Below the pieces are notes generated by a model. It made no database searches. It had not been told where the DNA came from and was given only the letters and a program-made list of their open reading frames with translations. A program made the translations under genes and the position numbers. DNA of 21,259 nucleotides from an uncultured Bacteroidales bacterium (lineage in GTDB: Bacteria; Bacteroidota; Bacteroidia; Bacteroidales; Bacteroidaceae). The stretch lies in the NCBI GenBank assembly GCA_937901185.1, contig CALCHR010000025.1, positions 1 to 21,259 of the forward strand, written 5' to 3'. This document shows positions 8,277 to 16,024 of this stretch, one piece after another (within the stretch, counting starts at the first letter, position 1; each line of letters begins with the position of its first letter).

Positions 8277-10280
8277 ATGGAGACTACCAACCGCATTTTA
8301 TGGTTAAGGGAAACACTACATCACCATAACTATAAATATTATATAGAGAACAATCCAGAAATCTCTGATTTTGAATTTGACCAGTTGATGGCTGAACTTC
8401 AAAAGTTGGAAATGCTACATCCTGAACTACACGACCCCAATTCCCCAACAATGCGAGTAGGTAGCGACCTCAGCCATGACTTCAAACAGATAGAGCACAT
8501 CTATCCGATGCTATCTCTAGGCAACACTTATAATAAAGAAGAGGTACAGGCTTTCTACAAGCGTGTTGAGGATGGACTTGAAGGAGAACCTTTTGAGATA
8601 TGCTGTGAACTAAAATTTGATGGACTGAGCATCTCGCTGACTTATGAGGACGGCAAACTACTCCATGCAGTGACTCGCGGCGACGGAATAAAGGGCGACG
8701 ATGTTACAGAAAATGTGAAAACCATCCGCTCTATACCTCTCCAACTGCGCCCAAACAAAGAATGGCCCAATCGATTTGAAATCCGAGGAGAAATATTATT
8801 ACCATGGGAACGATTTGAGCAACTAAATAAGGAGCGAGAAGTTAGCGGAGAAGCTCTCTTTGCAAATCCTAGAAATGCGGCCTCCGGAACTTTGAAGAGT
8901 AAGAGTTCCGCAGTAGTAGCCCGCAGAGGATTAGATGCCTACTTTTACTATCTATTAGGAGAAGACATTCACGGAGACAACCACTATGAGAATTTAAGAT
9001 TGGCTAACGACTGGGGTTTCAAAGTATCCTCCGCTATCACTATTGCCAAAAGCCTTGAAGATATTTATCAATTTATAGACTATTGGGATACAGAACGTAA
9101 GAACTTACCCGTCGCCACTGATGGTATAGTATTGAAAGTCAACTCTACAAGGCAACAAGAGCTTCTTGGATTTACTGCAAAAAATCCTCGATGGGCCATT
9201 GCTTATAAATTTCAAGCTGAACGTGCTTTAACTCGCCTTGACAGCGTCAGCTACCAAGTGGGAAGAACAGGAGCCATCACTCCTGTAGCCAATATGCAAC
9301 CGGTGCAACTCTCCGGCACCATCGTCAAACGCGCATCTCTCCATAATGAAGACATCATCAAGCAGCTTGATCTGCATGTAGGCGATATGGTTTATGTAGA
9401 AAAAGCCGGAGAGATTATTCCTCAGATTATAGGTGTTGCCACCGAGCAACGCAACTCGGAACTAGGTGAGAGAATAAACTTCATCACCCACTGTCCGGAA
9501 TGTGGCACGCCTCTGATCAGATACGAAGGCGAAGCTGCCCACTATTGCCCCAACGATATCTCTTGCCCTCCACAACTCAAAGGAAAGATAGAACATTTCA
9601 TTAGTCGCGACGCCATGAACATCGAGTCGCTTGGACCGGAAACCATAGAAGAATACTTCAACCGTGGCTTAGTACACAATGTGGCAGACCTTTATAAAAT
9701 TAAGCTGACAGATATTTGTGGGGCTGATCGTTCGAGAGAACGCTCTGCTCGGAAAATAATAGAGGGAATCAGCTCCAGCAAAAAAAACACATTTGACCGC
9801 ACCCTCTATGCTTTAGGTATCCGTTTTGTAGGAAAAGTAGCCGCAAAAGGCTTAGCAAAACACTTTAAGAACATACAGACCTTACGCAATGCTAACCTGG
9901 AAGAACTTCTGGCTGTGGAAGGAATCGGAGCTACCATCGCTCAAAGTGTGATAACCTATTTCCAAAATGAAGCCAACAAGCAATTAGTTGACAGACTCAT
10001 AGAGGAAGGATTGACCATGCAGGTGGAAGAAAGTCAGCAACTCTCTGAGAAACTTCTTGGACAAAGCATTGTTATAAGTGGCACTTTCAACCATCACAGC
10101 AGAGAGGCATACAAGGCTATCATAGAAAGCCATGGTGGCAAAAACGTGGGTAGCATATCCAAGAAAACGACCTTCATCTTAGCCGGCGAGAATATGGGCC
10201 CGGCTAAATTGGAAAAAGCCAGGTCCTTGGGAGTCAAGATAATAAACGAGGAAGAATTCTTGACGATGTTACAAGACTGA
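8277..10280 (+). CDS. ligA: NAD-dependent DNA ligase LigA
   Basis: Seals nicks in duplex DNA using NAD+, joining Okazaki fragments and completing repair. 667 residues, full length. The N-terminal Ia domain (NYKYYIENNPEISDFEFDQL) binds the nicotinamide moiety. The adenylation domain carries the nucleophile Lys113 in the ligase motif KFDG, then RGDGIKGDDVTENVKTI, RGEI (about 170-173), ANPRNAASG and the DGIVLKV motif (282-288). The OB-fold includes QVGRTGAITPVA. The zinc finger has all four cysteines (Cys406, Cys409, Cys424, Cys430). Helix-hairpin-helix repeats follow, and a C-terminal BRCT domain runs from about residue 590 to the end. The ATG at 8277 is the only sensible start. Monocistronic from its own promoter, convergent with the PorE-like gene. 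All key residues are present. Confidence 0.98.
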   Translation: METTNRILWLRETLHHHNYKYYIENNPEISDFEFDQLMAELQKLEMLHPELHDPNSPTMRVGSDLSHDFKQIEHIYPMLSLGNTYNKEEVQAFYKRVEDGLEGEPFEICCELKFDGLSISLTYEDGKLLHAVTRGDGIKGDDVTENVKTIRSIPLQLRPNKEWPNRFEIRGEILLPWERFEQLNKEREVSGEALFANPRNAASGTLKSKSSAVVARRGLDAYFYYLLGEDIHGDNHYENLRLANDWGFKVSSAITIAKSLEDIYQFIDYWDTERKNLPVATDGIVLKVNSTRQQELLGFTAKNPRWAIAYKFQAERALTRLDSVSYQVGRTGAITPVANMQPVQLSGTIVKRASLHNEDIIKQLDLHVGDMVYVEKAGEIIPQIIGVATEQRNSELGERINFITHCPECGTPLIRYEGEAAHYCPNDISCPPQLKGKIEHFISRDAMNIESLGPETIEEYFNRGLVHNVADLYKIKLTDICGADRSRERSARKIIEGISSSKKNTFDRTLYALGIRFVGKVAAKGLAKHFKNIQTLRNANLEELLAVEGIGATIAQSVITYFQNEANKQLVDRLIEEGLTMQVEESQQLSEKLLGQSIVISGTFNHHSREAYKAIIESHGGKNVGSISKKTTFILAGENMGPAKLEKARSLGVKIINEEEFLTMLQD

Positions 10281-10384
10281 CAAAGCCAAAGAGCGAAAAA
10301 AATCAGCGACAGAAGAATTATCAAAAGCCCCAGAAACTCACCCTTATAACGTCCTGATTTTCAATACCCATTTTTGAGCATTTC

Positions 10385-10441
10385 TTCGGTAACTACTAGG
10401 AAAATTTCGGTAACTACTAGGAAAAATTTGGTAACTACTAG
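10385..10441. repeat. 21-nt tandem repeats, two full copies and one partial
   Basis: Units starting at 10385, 10406 and 10427 share TCGGTAACTACTAGGAAAA with an exact 21-nt period. The third is cut after GGTAACTACTAG and carries TTTGG instead of TTCGG. The array lies in the convergent gap between ligA and the PorE-like gene (10281-10538), which otherwise shows nothing recognisable. No spacers and no coding sense. Confidence 0.85.
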
Positions 10442-10466
10442 TTTTTCCTAGTAGCTATCTAAGTTT
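10414..10466. terminator. Competing hairpins at the end of the 21-nt repeat array
   Basis: CTACTAGGAAAAA (10414-10426) can pair over 13 bp with TTTTTCCTAGTAG (10442-10454). Alternatively CTACTAG (10435-10441) pairs with CTAGTAG (10448-10454) over a 6-nt loop. A T run (10463 onward) follows a few bases later on the plus strand. Given the convergent genes on either side this could serve as a terminator for ligA and, less clearly, for the opposite gene. The gap between hairpin and T run makes it a weak candidate. Confidence 0.45.
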
Positions 10467-10538
10467 TTTCAATTATTCAGCAAGAAATTCCGACTCAAAA
10501 AAAAGACTAAAGGAAAAATATAAATTTACCCTTAAGAA

Positions 10539-12587
10539 TTATTCCGCAGATTCTTCCAAATCTTCTTCACCCGGTTTTAGAGCCTCCGGTTTCAAATTTC
10601 CTTTCTCGTCAAACAAGCCAAAAGTAGTACGTAGTACCTTAAACTCCGTACGGCGATTCAAAGCATGACACACATCCTGTTGTTCCGGCGTAAGTTGCAG
10701 AATATAGTTTTCCGTTAGGGTATCATTCTCATGCAGAAAGGGATAAGCTTCCAGAAGTTTTTTGTTTACCACCTTAGGCTGCTTTTCTCCATAGCCTTTT
10801 GCAGTGAGACGCTCCGGTTGAATACCTTGCTCCGTGAGATATTTCACTACACTCTCCGAGCGGCGTTGCGATAGTTTTTCGTTGTACTCGTCATTACCTC
10901 GATTATCACAGTGGGCACTCAATTCTATGGTGATATTAGGATTTTCTTTCAGCATCTTAGTAAGGCGGTCAAGAGCTTCCTTAGAGTTTTCCGTAATATC
11001 GGCCTTGTCAAATTCATAGAAGACATTACGCACCAAGACCGGGACGCTGATAGATGGCAAAGGAAACTGAAGAACAAACTGTTTCTCCACCTCGGCACTG
11101 TCAGCCTTAAGTTCTTCTTTATAATTAAGATATCCTTTACATGTAGCCAAGAACAGATAGTGGACTCCAGGCTTCAGCGCTTGTTCAAAAGAACCATCTG
11201 AGTTTAAGCCCAACTTAAGATTAGTACCATCATCACCTACCATATAAACAACAGCTTCAGGGAGTTCGTAGCCATCTTGCTCATACACCCACCCTTTCAC
11301 AGTCTGCATTACCTCGGGATAAGAAAAAGAGAAAATCTTATCCCACCCTCTACCACCGGTAGTACGTCCCGAAGAGAAAAAGCCCCGATTGTGGAATCCC
11401 TCAAAGGTGATACCAAAATCATCGGCATTGGAGTTCATCGGCGCAGGTAAATGTACCACGTTCCACTTGTGTTCAATTGTATCCTCTATGGCTCTAAACA
11501 AATCAAGGCCACCTAATCCTACATGTCCATCCGAGGAAAAATAAAGTTCTCCCGTAGGCCTGAATGCAGGGAATGATTCATTACCCTGTGTATTTATAGT
11601 TTCTCCTAAATTTTCTACAGCCCCAACTCCATGGTTATTGATAGGCACACGCCATAAGTCAAGTCCACCATAGCCCCCTGGCATATCCGAAGTAAAATAC
11701 AACCATTGTCCATCCGGAGATAGGGCCGGGTGAGCATAAGAAGAGAGTGTGTCCGCCGTAATTTTAATCTGCTCAGGCTTTCCCCAAGAGGCATCTGTGC
11801 GTTCGGTTTTCCAAATCTCAGCCATTCTTGGATATTGCTCATCTGTCTTACAAAGGGTAAAGTACATCGTTCTTCCATCTGCTGAGAAAGAGCAAGCTCC
11901 CTCATCAAACTCTGTATTTACATTTGCATCTACAGCTTCAGGAACTTTCCACTTACCCTTCTCGTCTTTCTTTGCAAAGAAAATATCCCCATTTTTCTGC
12001 CCAGTAATCTCACTCAAGTCATCACCAGCCACTTGTGGACGCGTAGTTGTAAAATAGATTTGCTCTGCATCTGTGCCCATATAAGCCGGAGAATAATCAG
12101 AACGGCTGGCATTAAATATACGTTCTATAGAAACCGTATAAGCAGAGCCTTTCTTTTTCAAATCAGGTGCCAAAGAACAAGACTCTAATCCTTTCTTTGC
12201 AGCCTCATGACCTGGAAATTTTTCCAAGAAAAGAGAATAAGCTTTTTCTGCGCCTTTATAGTCCCCCATCAGACGCATCATTTCTCCTTCATAAAAATAG
12301 GTTAGTGTATCTGTAAATTTATAGCGGTCGGCATTTTTATACGAGCCAAGGGCGCGGGAAGAAAAGCCAAACAAGCGATAACATTCTGCCATCTTGTAAG
12401 CAATTTCGCCACGTTTTGTCCGCTCCTTAGGAGAAAGACGAGAGTATGCTTTCTTGTAGTACGCAGCAGCAGCATTATACTCTCCTAGAGCATAAGCAGC
12501 ATCCCCTTTCTTTATACTTTTATCAACACTTCCACAAGAGAAGAGGAACGCTATTATAAATATAATATATGTGCTAATATATCGCAT
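10539..12587 (-). CDS. PorE-like lipoprotein: TPR, beta-propeller, CRD and OmpA-like domains
   Basis: Predicted outer-membrane lipoprotein anchored to peptidoglycan, 682 residues. The signal ends in a lipobox (FLFSCGS, Cys18 acylated). TPR helices span about 22-140 (GDAAYALGEYNAAAAYYKKA and GDYKGAEKAYSLFLEKFPG). A WD40-like propeller (about 150-425) shows PD40 blades such as ALSPDGQWLYFTS and FPAFRPTGELYFSSDG. A carboxypeptidase-regulatory-like fold follows (about 430-510, VKGWVYEQDGYELPEAVVYM). The C-terminal OmpA-like domain (about 518-655) has the peptidoglycan-binding Asp561 and Arg576 within SAHCDNRGN and LSQRRSES. This domain order is that of PorE, a lipoprotein linked to the type IX secretion system in Porphyromonas gingivalis; homologs also occur in species without that system. 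No other secretion gene is visible here, so the role is open: PorE or a general envelope lipoprotein. No clean promoter seen upstream. Confidence 0.85.
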   Translation of the reverse strand: MRYISTYIIFIIAFLFSCGSVDKSIKKGDAAYALGEYNAAAAYYKKAYSRLSPKERTKRGEIAYKMAECYRLFGFSSRALGSYKNADRYKFTDTLTYFYEGEMMRLMGDYKGAEKAYSLFLEKFPGHEAAKKGLESCSLAPDLKKKGSAYTVSIERIFNASRSDYSPAYMGTDAEQIYFTTTRPQVAGDDLSEITGQKNGDIFFAKKDEKGKWKVPEAVDANVNTEFDEGACSFSADGRTMYFTLCKTDEQYPRMAEIWKTERTDASWGKPEQIKITADTLSSYAHPALSPDGQWLYFTSDMPGGYGGLDLWRVPINNHGVGAVENLGETINTQGNESFPAFRPTGELYFSSDGHVGLGGLDLFRAIEDTIEHKWNVVHLPAPMNSNADDFGITFEGFHNRGFFSSGRTTGGRGWDKIFSFSYPEVMQTVKGWVYEQDGYELPEAVVYMVGDDGTNLKLGLNSDGSFEQALKPGVHYLFLATCKGYLNYKEELKADSAEVEKQFVLQFPLPSISVPVLVRNVFYEFDKADITENSKEALDRLTKMLKENPNITIELSAHCDNRGNDEYNEKLSQRRSESVVKYLTEQGIQPERLTAKGYGEKQPKVVNKKLLEAYPFLHENDTLTENYILQLTPEQQDVCHALNRRTEFKVLRTTFGLFDEKGNLKPEALKPGEEDLEESAE

Positions 12588-12714
12588 CCTTATTTCTTAT
12601 TACAATTTTCTGTTGCTATTATATAACACATAAAATCCTTTTTTATTGTATTAAAAATATAGAAACACAAAATAAAAGTGGGCATCTAGACTTTTTTATC
12701 TAAGAAAAAATCTA

Positions 12715-12722
12715 TATATTTG
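12715..12722 (+). promoter_or_regulatory. Bacteroidetes -7 box driving nagA
   Basis: TATATTTG matches TAnnTTTG, 31 nt before the nagA ATG at 12754. A T-rich stretch (CTTTTTTAT, from 12691) occupies the -33 region but is not a clean TTTG. Confidence 0.6.
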
Positions 12723-12753
12723 TAGCGATAAAAACCTTTAATTATTCTTGTGT

Positions 12754-13917
12754 ATGAAACAACAAATTATAAATGGAAAAGTATTAACTCCTTCCGGATG
12801 GGTTGAGAATGGCTCCGTCCTAGTTGATGGAAATAAAATATTAGAAGTTTCTACTAATAGTCAACCCCAATGTGGTTACGAAGTAATTGATGCCAAGGGC
12901 GCATACGTTGTACCTGGTGGTATTGAATTGCATGTACATGGAGGCGGTGGTCGCGACTTTATGGAAGGTACAGAAGAAGCTTTTAGAGTAGCAGTAGATG
13001 CACATATGCAATACGGAACTACTTCTATCTTCCCCACCCTCTCTTCTTCCACTGTTGAAATGATTAAGATGGCTGCCGACACTTGTTCTAAATTAATGGA
13101 AGAGCCTAATAGTCCTATTTTAGGTTTACACCTTGAAGGACCTTATTTTAATATGGCACAAGCCGGCGCTCAGATTCCCGAATGGATTAAAGGCCCGATG
13201 CCAGAAGAGTATAATGAGATTCTCGAATGCGCTCCTTGTTTACGCCGTTGGGATGAAGCACCAGAGTTGGAAGGCTCTATAGAGTTTATCAAAGCTTGTT
13301 GCGAGCACAATGTCTTACCTAGCATCGGTCACACAAGAGCGACATATGATGCCGTACATGCTGCAAACCTCGCAGGTATGACTCATGCAACCCACTTCTA
13401 CAATGCGATGCCGGTAGTTTATAAGAAAAGAGAATTCAAGGAAGCCGGAACCGTAGAAAGTATTTTCACTGAAGAAAACATGACTGTAGAAGTCATCGCC
13501 GACGGAATCCATGTTCCCCCAGTTATGATACGTATGATTTACCAAATCAAGGGAGTGGAACGCATGGCCCTTATTACCGATGCTCTTGCTTGTGCTGCAA
13601 GTACCGACAACACAGCTTTCGACCCACGTGTTGTCCTTGAAGACGGTGTTTGTAAATTGGCAGACCGATCCGCTTTGGCCGGAAGTATTGCCACGATGGA
13701 TCGTTTAGTGCGCACTGCAGTGCAACAAGCTCAAATTCCCATGGCAGATGCATGTCGCATGATTAGCGAAACTCCTGCTAAGATTATGGGAGTTTATGAC
13801 AGAAAAGGTTCTTTGGAAACCGGAAAAGATGCCGACATTATTATGTTTGACGAAAACCAGGAATTGAAGTTCGTCATGCAAATGGGCAGAGTAGTCAGAA
13901 ATGACATTGCAAACTAA
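12754..13917 (+). CDS. nagA: N-acetylglucosamine-6-phosphate deacetylase
   Basis: Amidohydrolase that removes acetate from GlcNAc-6-phosphate to give glucosamine-6-phosphate, linking amino-sugar catabolism and cell-wall recycling to glycolysis. 387 residues. I start it at the ATG at 12754 (MKQQIINGKV); an in-frame TTG two codons earlier is unlikely. The TIM-barrel metal site is complete: His60 and His62 in ELHVHGGG, Glu128 in HLEGPYF, His191 in SIGHTRATYDA, His212 in THATHFYNAM, His251 in DGIHVPP and catalytic Asp274 in LITDALA. The small beta-sandwich is formed by the N-terminus (NGKVLTPSGWVENGS) and the C-terminus (GSLETGKDADIIMFDENQEL). It is single, with its own promoter and terminator; nagB is not in the window. 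A related amidohydrolase with another N-acyl sugar phosphate as substrate cannot be excluded. Confidence 0.93.
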   Translation: MKQQIINGKVLTPSGWVENGSVLVDGNKILEVSTNSQPQCGYEVIDAKGAYVVPGGIELHVHGGGGRDFMEGTEEAFRVAVDAHMQYGTTSIFPTLSSSTVEMIKMAADTCSKLMEEPNSPILGLHLEGPYFNMAQAGAQIPEWIKGPMPEEYNEILECAPCLRRWDEAPELEGSIEFIKACCEHNVLPSIGHTRATYDAVHAANLAGMTHATHFYNAMPVVYKKREFKEAGTVESIFTEENMTVEVIADGIHVPPVMIRMIYQIKGVERMALITDALACAASTDNTAFDPRVVLEDGVCKLADRSALAGSIATMDRLVRTAVQQAQIPMADACRMISETPAKIMGVYDRKGSLETGKDADIIMFDENQELKFVMQMGRVVRNDIAN

Positions 13918-13935
13918 AGATACCATAGAATTTAT

Positions 13936-13970
13936 AAAAGCGAAGAGAAATCTTCGCTTTTTATTTTGCC
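13936..13970 (+). terminator. Rho-independent terminator of nagA
   Basis: AAAAGCGAAGA (13936-13946) pairs perfectly over 11 bp with TCTTCGCTTTT (13951-13961) around a GAAA tetraloop, followed by TTATTTT. It begins 19 nt after the stop codon. Confidence 0.92.
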
Positions 13971-13993
13971 CAAACCAAAATTAGTAAAATATC

Positions 13994-14025
13994 TTTGCTA
14001 TTTCAAAGAAAATTAGTACTTTTGC
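13994..14025 (+). promoter_or_regulatory. Full Bacteroidetes promoter of the rplM-rpsI-rpsB-tsf operon
   Basis: A -33 TTTG (13994-13997) and a -7 TACTTTTGC (14017-14025) are separated by 19 nt, the consensus arrangement in this phylum. It is the only promoter in the window where I see both elements, fitting a highly expressed translation operon. The start codon lies about 130 nt downstream, leaving a long leader. Confidence 0.85.
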
Positions 14026-14042
14026 ACGCCGATTATTATCAA

Positions 14043-14114
14043 GCAGGCCTAAAAGCCTGTAAAATTGCGTGTTAATAGCTTTACCTTTGGCCGGGTAAGT
14101 GGTTAGGATCGCAA
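14043..14114 (+). ncRNA. Structured 5' leader of rplM, candidate ribosomal-protein leader
   Basis: The first part of the approximately 120-nt leader can fold compactly. GCAGGC (14043-14048) pairs with GCCTGT (14055-14060) over a CTAAAA loop. TTGCG (14065-14069) pairs with CGCAA (14110-14114), enclosing a second hairpin, TTTACC (14080-14085) with GGTAAG (14094-14099), over a TTTGGCCG loop. No U-run terminator follows; an A-rich unpaired stretch leads to the start codon. L13 or S9 could bind here and repress translation, as in other r-protein operons. I recall leader motifs predicted upstream of rplM in Bacteroidia but could not match this sequence to one. Confidence 0.5.
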
Positions 14115-14154
14115 GAGATAAAAAAATTAGTAGTTATAATTAAAATCAAAAAGA

Positions 14155-14616
14155 GTGGACACTTTAAGTTACAAGACCATTTCTGTAAACAAAGAAACAG
14201 CCCAAAAAGAATGGGTTGTTGTTGATGCAACAGATCAAGTATTGGGTCGTCTCTGCACAAGAGTTGCTAAATTATTGCGCGGTAAGTACAAGCCCAATTT
14301 CACTCCGCACGTAGACTGCGGTGACAACGTTATTATCATCAATGCCGACAAGGTGAGATTAACTGGTAAGAAATGGACAGATCGTATTTATCTGACCTAC
14401 ACTGGTTATCCTGGTGGACAGCGCGAGCACACACCTGCTAGCATCATGGCTAAACCTAACGGTGCTGAAAAATTGATGCGTCGTGTTGTTAAAGGTATGC
14501 TCCCCAAAAATCGTTTGGGTGCAAAGCTTCTTAGCAATATGTATGTATATGAAGGTGGTGAGCACAAACATCAAGCTCAAAACCCCAAGGCAATTGATAT
14601 TAACCTTTATAAATAA
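14155..14616 (+). CDS. rplM: Large ribosomal subunit protein L13
   Basis: 153 residues, an early-assembling 50S protein binding 23S rRNA. The start codon is GTG at 14155, giving MDTLSYKTISVNK, the usual Bacteroidales N-terminus. Family hallmarks are present: WVVVDATDQVLGRLCTRVAK, LRGKYKPNFTPHVDCGDNVI, YTGYPGGQREHTP and VKGMLPKNRLGAKLL. It is first in the rplM-rpsI-rpsB-tsf operon with only 8 nt before rpsI, and is preceded by a consensus promoter and a structured leader. In E. coli the rplM-rpsI pair is autoregulated by L13; the leader here makes similar control plausible, which is inference. The GTG start could itself moderate translation. Confidence 0.98.
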   Translation: MDTLSYKTISVNKETAQKEWVVVDATDQVLGRLCTRVAKLLRGKYKPNFTPHVDCGDNVIIINADKVRLTGKKWTDRIYLTYTGYPGGQREHTPASIMAKPNGAEKLMRRVVKGMLPKNRLGAKLLSNMYVYEGGEHKHQAQNPKAIDINLYK

Positions 14617-14624
14617 TAAGAAGA

Positions 14625-15011
14625 ATGGAAATGATTAATGCATTAGGTCGCCGTAAAAGCGCCGTAGCCCGTATCTATGTAACAGAAGGTACCGGTAAAA
14701 TTACCATTAACAAGAGAGATCTTGCTAACTATTTCCCCTCTTCTATCCTGCAGTACGTTGTAAAACAGCCTCTGAATCTTCTCGGAGTAGCTGAAAAATA
14801 CGATATCAAGGTTAATTTGTTTGGTGGTGGTTTTACCGGCCAGAGCCAAGCTCTTCGTCTTGCTATCGCACGCGCTTTGGTAAAAATCAATGCTGAGGAC
14901 AAGAAGGCTTTGCGTGCTGAAGGATTCATGACACGCGATTCTCGTGAGGTTGAGCGTAAAAAACCGGGACGTCCCAAAGCACGTCGTCGCTTCCAGTTCA
15001 GTAAACGTTAA
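14625..15011 (+). CDS. rpsI: Small ribosomal subunit protein S9
   Basis: 128 residues, 30S head protein whose C-terminal tail reaches the P-site tRNA. The start at 14625 gives MEMINALGRRKSAVAR; a second ATG two codons later is possible, but related Bacteroidales proteins keep the two extra residues. Conserved stretches include GTGKITINKRDLANYF, VNLFGGGFTGQSQALRLAI and the terminal KARRRFQFSKR, which ends in the essential Lys-Arg that contacts tRNA. It lies 8 nt downstream of rplM, the standard pairing, and is followed after 129 nt by rpsB. Confidence 0.98.
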   Translation: MEMINALGRRKSAVARIYVTEGTGKITINKRDLANYFPSSILQYVVKQPLNLLGVAEKYDIKVNLFGGGFTGQSQALRLAIARALVKINAEDKKALRAEGFMTRDSREVERKKPGRPKARRRFQFSKR

Positions 15012-15140
15012 TATTCGGCCGTTACTGCTGGATGTACGTTTAGTATCTAAGCTATCTGGACTTCTATTTATTAAGAACTACCTGAAAGCTGGTTGAAACT
15101 CACAACTAAAAAGAAAGTAAACGAAATAACAAAAGAAAAA

Positions 15141-15968
15141 ATGGCAAGAACTAATTTTGAAACTTTATTAGAGGCTGGCTGCCACTTTGGTCACCTCAAG
15201 CGCAAATGGAATCCCGCAATGGCTCCTTACATTTTCATGGAGCGTAATGGTATTCACATTATCGATTTACATAAGACTGTAGCTAAGATTGATGAGGCTG
15301 CTGAAGCTTTGAAGCAAATAGCCAAATCAGGAAAGCGCATTCTCTTTGTAGCTACTAAGAAACAAGCAAAACAAGTAGTTGCTGAAAAAGCAGCTTCTAT
15401 TAACATGCCCTACGTAACAGAGCGTTGGCCGGGTGGTATGCTCACCAACTTCCCCACAATCCGTAAGGCTGTTAAGAAAATGGCCAATATTGATAAACTC
15501 ACTAGCGACGGAACTTACTCTAACCTTTCTAAGCGTGAGATCCTCCAGATTTCTCGCCAAAGAGCTAAGTTGGAGAAGAACTTAGGTTCTATCGCAGACT
15601 TGACTCGTCTTCCTTCTGCATTGTTCGTTGTAGACGTATGCAAAGAACACATTGCAGTAAAAGAAGCACAGCGTTTGGGTATTCCCGTATTCGGTATCGT
15701 AGATACAAACTCTGACCCCAACTGCGTTGACTTCGTAATCCCCGCTAACGACGATGCAAACAAGAGCATTGAAGTAATCCTTGATGCTTGCTGCGCTGCT
15801 ATTGTTGAGGGTGTTGAAGAAAGAAAAGCAGAAAAGGTAGATACTGAAGCTGCTGGCGAAGCTGAAGCTCCTAAAGCTACTCGTAAACGTAGCACTAAGG
15901 CTCGCGTAGAGAAGACAGAAGAAGTTGCAGTTGAAACTCAAGCTGCAGCAGAAGAAGTTACTGAATAA
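15141..15968 (+). CDS. rpsB: Small ribosomal subunit protein S2
   Basis: 275 residues, a late-assembling 30S protein on the back of the small subunit. I use the ATG at 15141 (MARTNFETLLEAGCHFGH); the frame is open to a TTG at 15093, but that lysine-rich extension is not family-like. Hallmarks: FGHLKRKWNPAMAPYIF, HIIDLHKTV, LFVATKKQAKQVV, TERWPGGMLTNFPTI, LPSALFVVDVCKEH and GIVDTNSDPNCVDFVIPAND. The last 45 or so residues form a low-complexity Ala/Glu/Lys tail (TEAAGEAEAPKATRKRSTKA and beyond) that is probably disordered. The 129-nt gap before it shows no clear stem; TACGTTTA inside the gap is only a near match to a -7 box. A hairpin separates it from tsf. Confidence 0.98.
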   Translation: MARTNFETLLEAGCHFGHLKRKWNPAMAPYIFMERNGIHIIDLHKTVAKIDEAAEALKQIAKSGKRILFVATKKQAKQVVAEKAASINMPYVTERWPGGMLTNFPTIRKAVKKMANIDKLTSDGTYSNLSKREILQISRQRAKLEKNLGSIADLTRLPSALFVVDVCKEHIAVKEAQRLGIPVFGIVDTNSDPNCVDFVIPANDDANKSIEVILDACCAAIVEGVEERKAEKVDTEAAGEAEAPKATRKRSTKARVEKTEEVAVETQAAAEEVTE

Positions 15969-15977
15969 TTTATCTTC

Positions 15978-16005
15978 AAGGTTATGGGTTCGCCCATAAC
16001 CTTTT
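15978..16005 (+). terminator. UUCG hairpin between rpsB and tsf, attenuator-like
   Basis: AAGGTTATGGG (15978-15988) pairs perfectly over 11 bp with CCCATAACCTT (15993-16003) around a TTCG tetraloop; only two further T residues follow the stem. The stop codon of rpsB is 9 nt before it and tsf starts 21 nt after. The short T run suggests partial termination or an RNA-stability element rather than a full stop, which would let S2 and EF-Ts be made in different amounts. Confidence 0.75.
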
Positions 16006-16024
16006 AACTATTAAATAAAGAACT

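Noticed and set aside
12588..12714. Promoter for the PorE-like gene
   Set aside because: The best minus-strand candidate, TATATTTT near 12654-12661, lacks the final G of the -7 box and has no properly spaced -33, so it is not called.
15012..15140. Possible structured leader or internal promoter before rpsB
   Set aside because: No stem of useful length was found, and TACGTTTA is only a near match to the -7 consensus. Left as an unexplained 129-nt gap.
15515..15941. Minus-strand open frames of 119-126 codons within rpsB
   Set aside because: Both overlap the well-conserved S2 frame, one arising from its Ala/Glu/Lys tail. No promoter or family signal.
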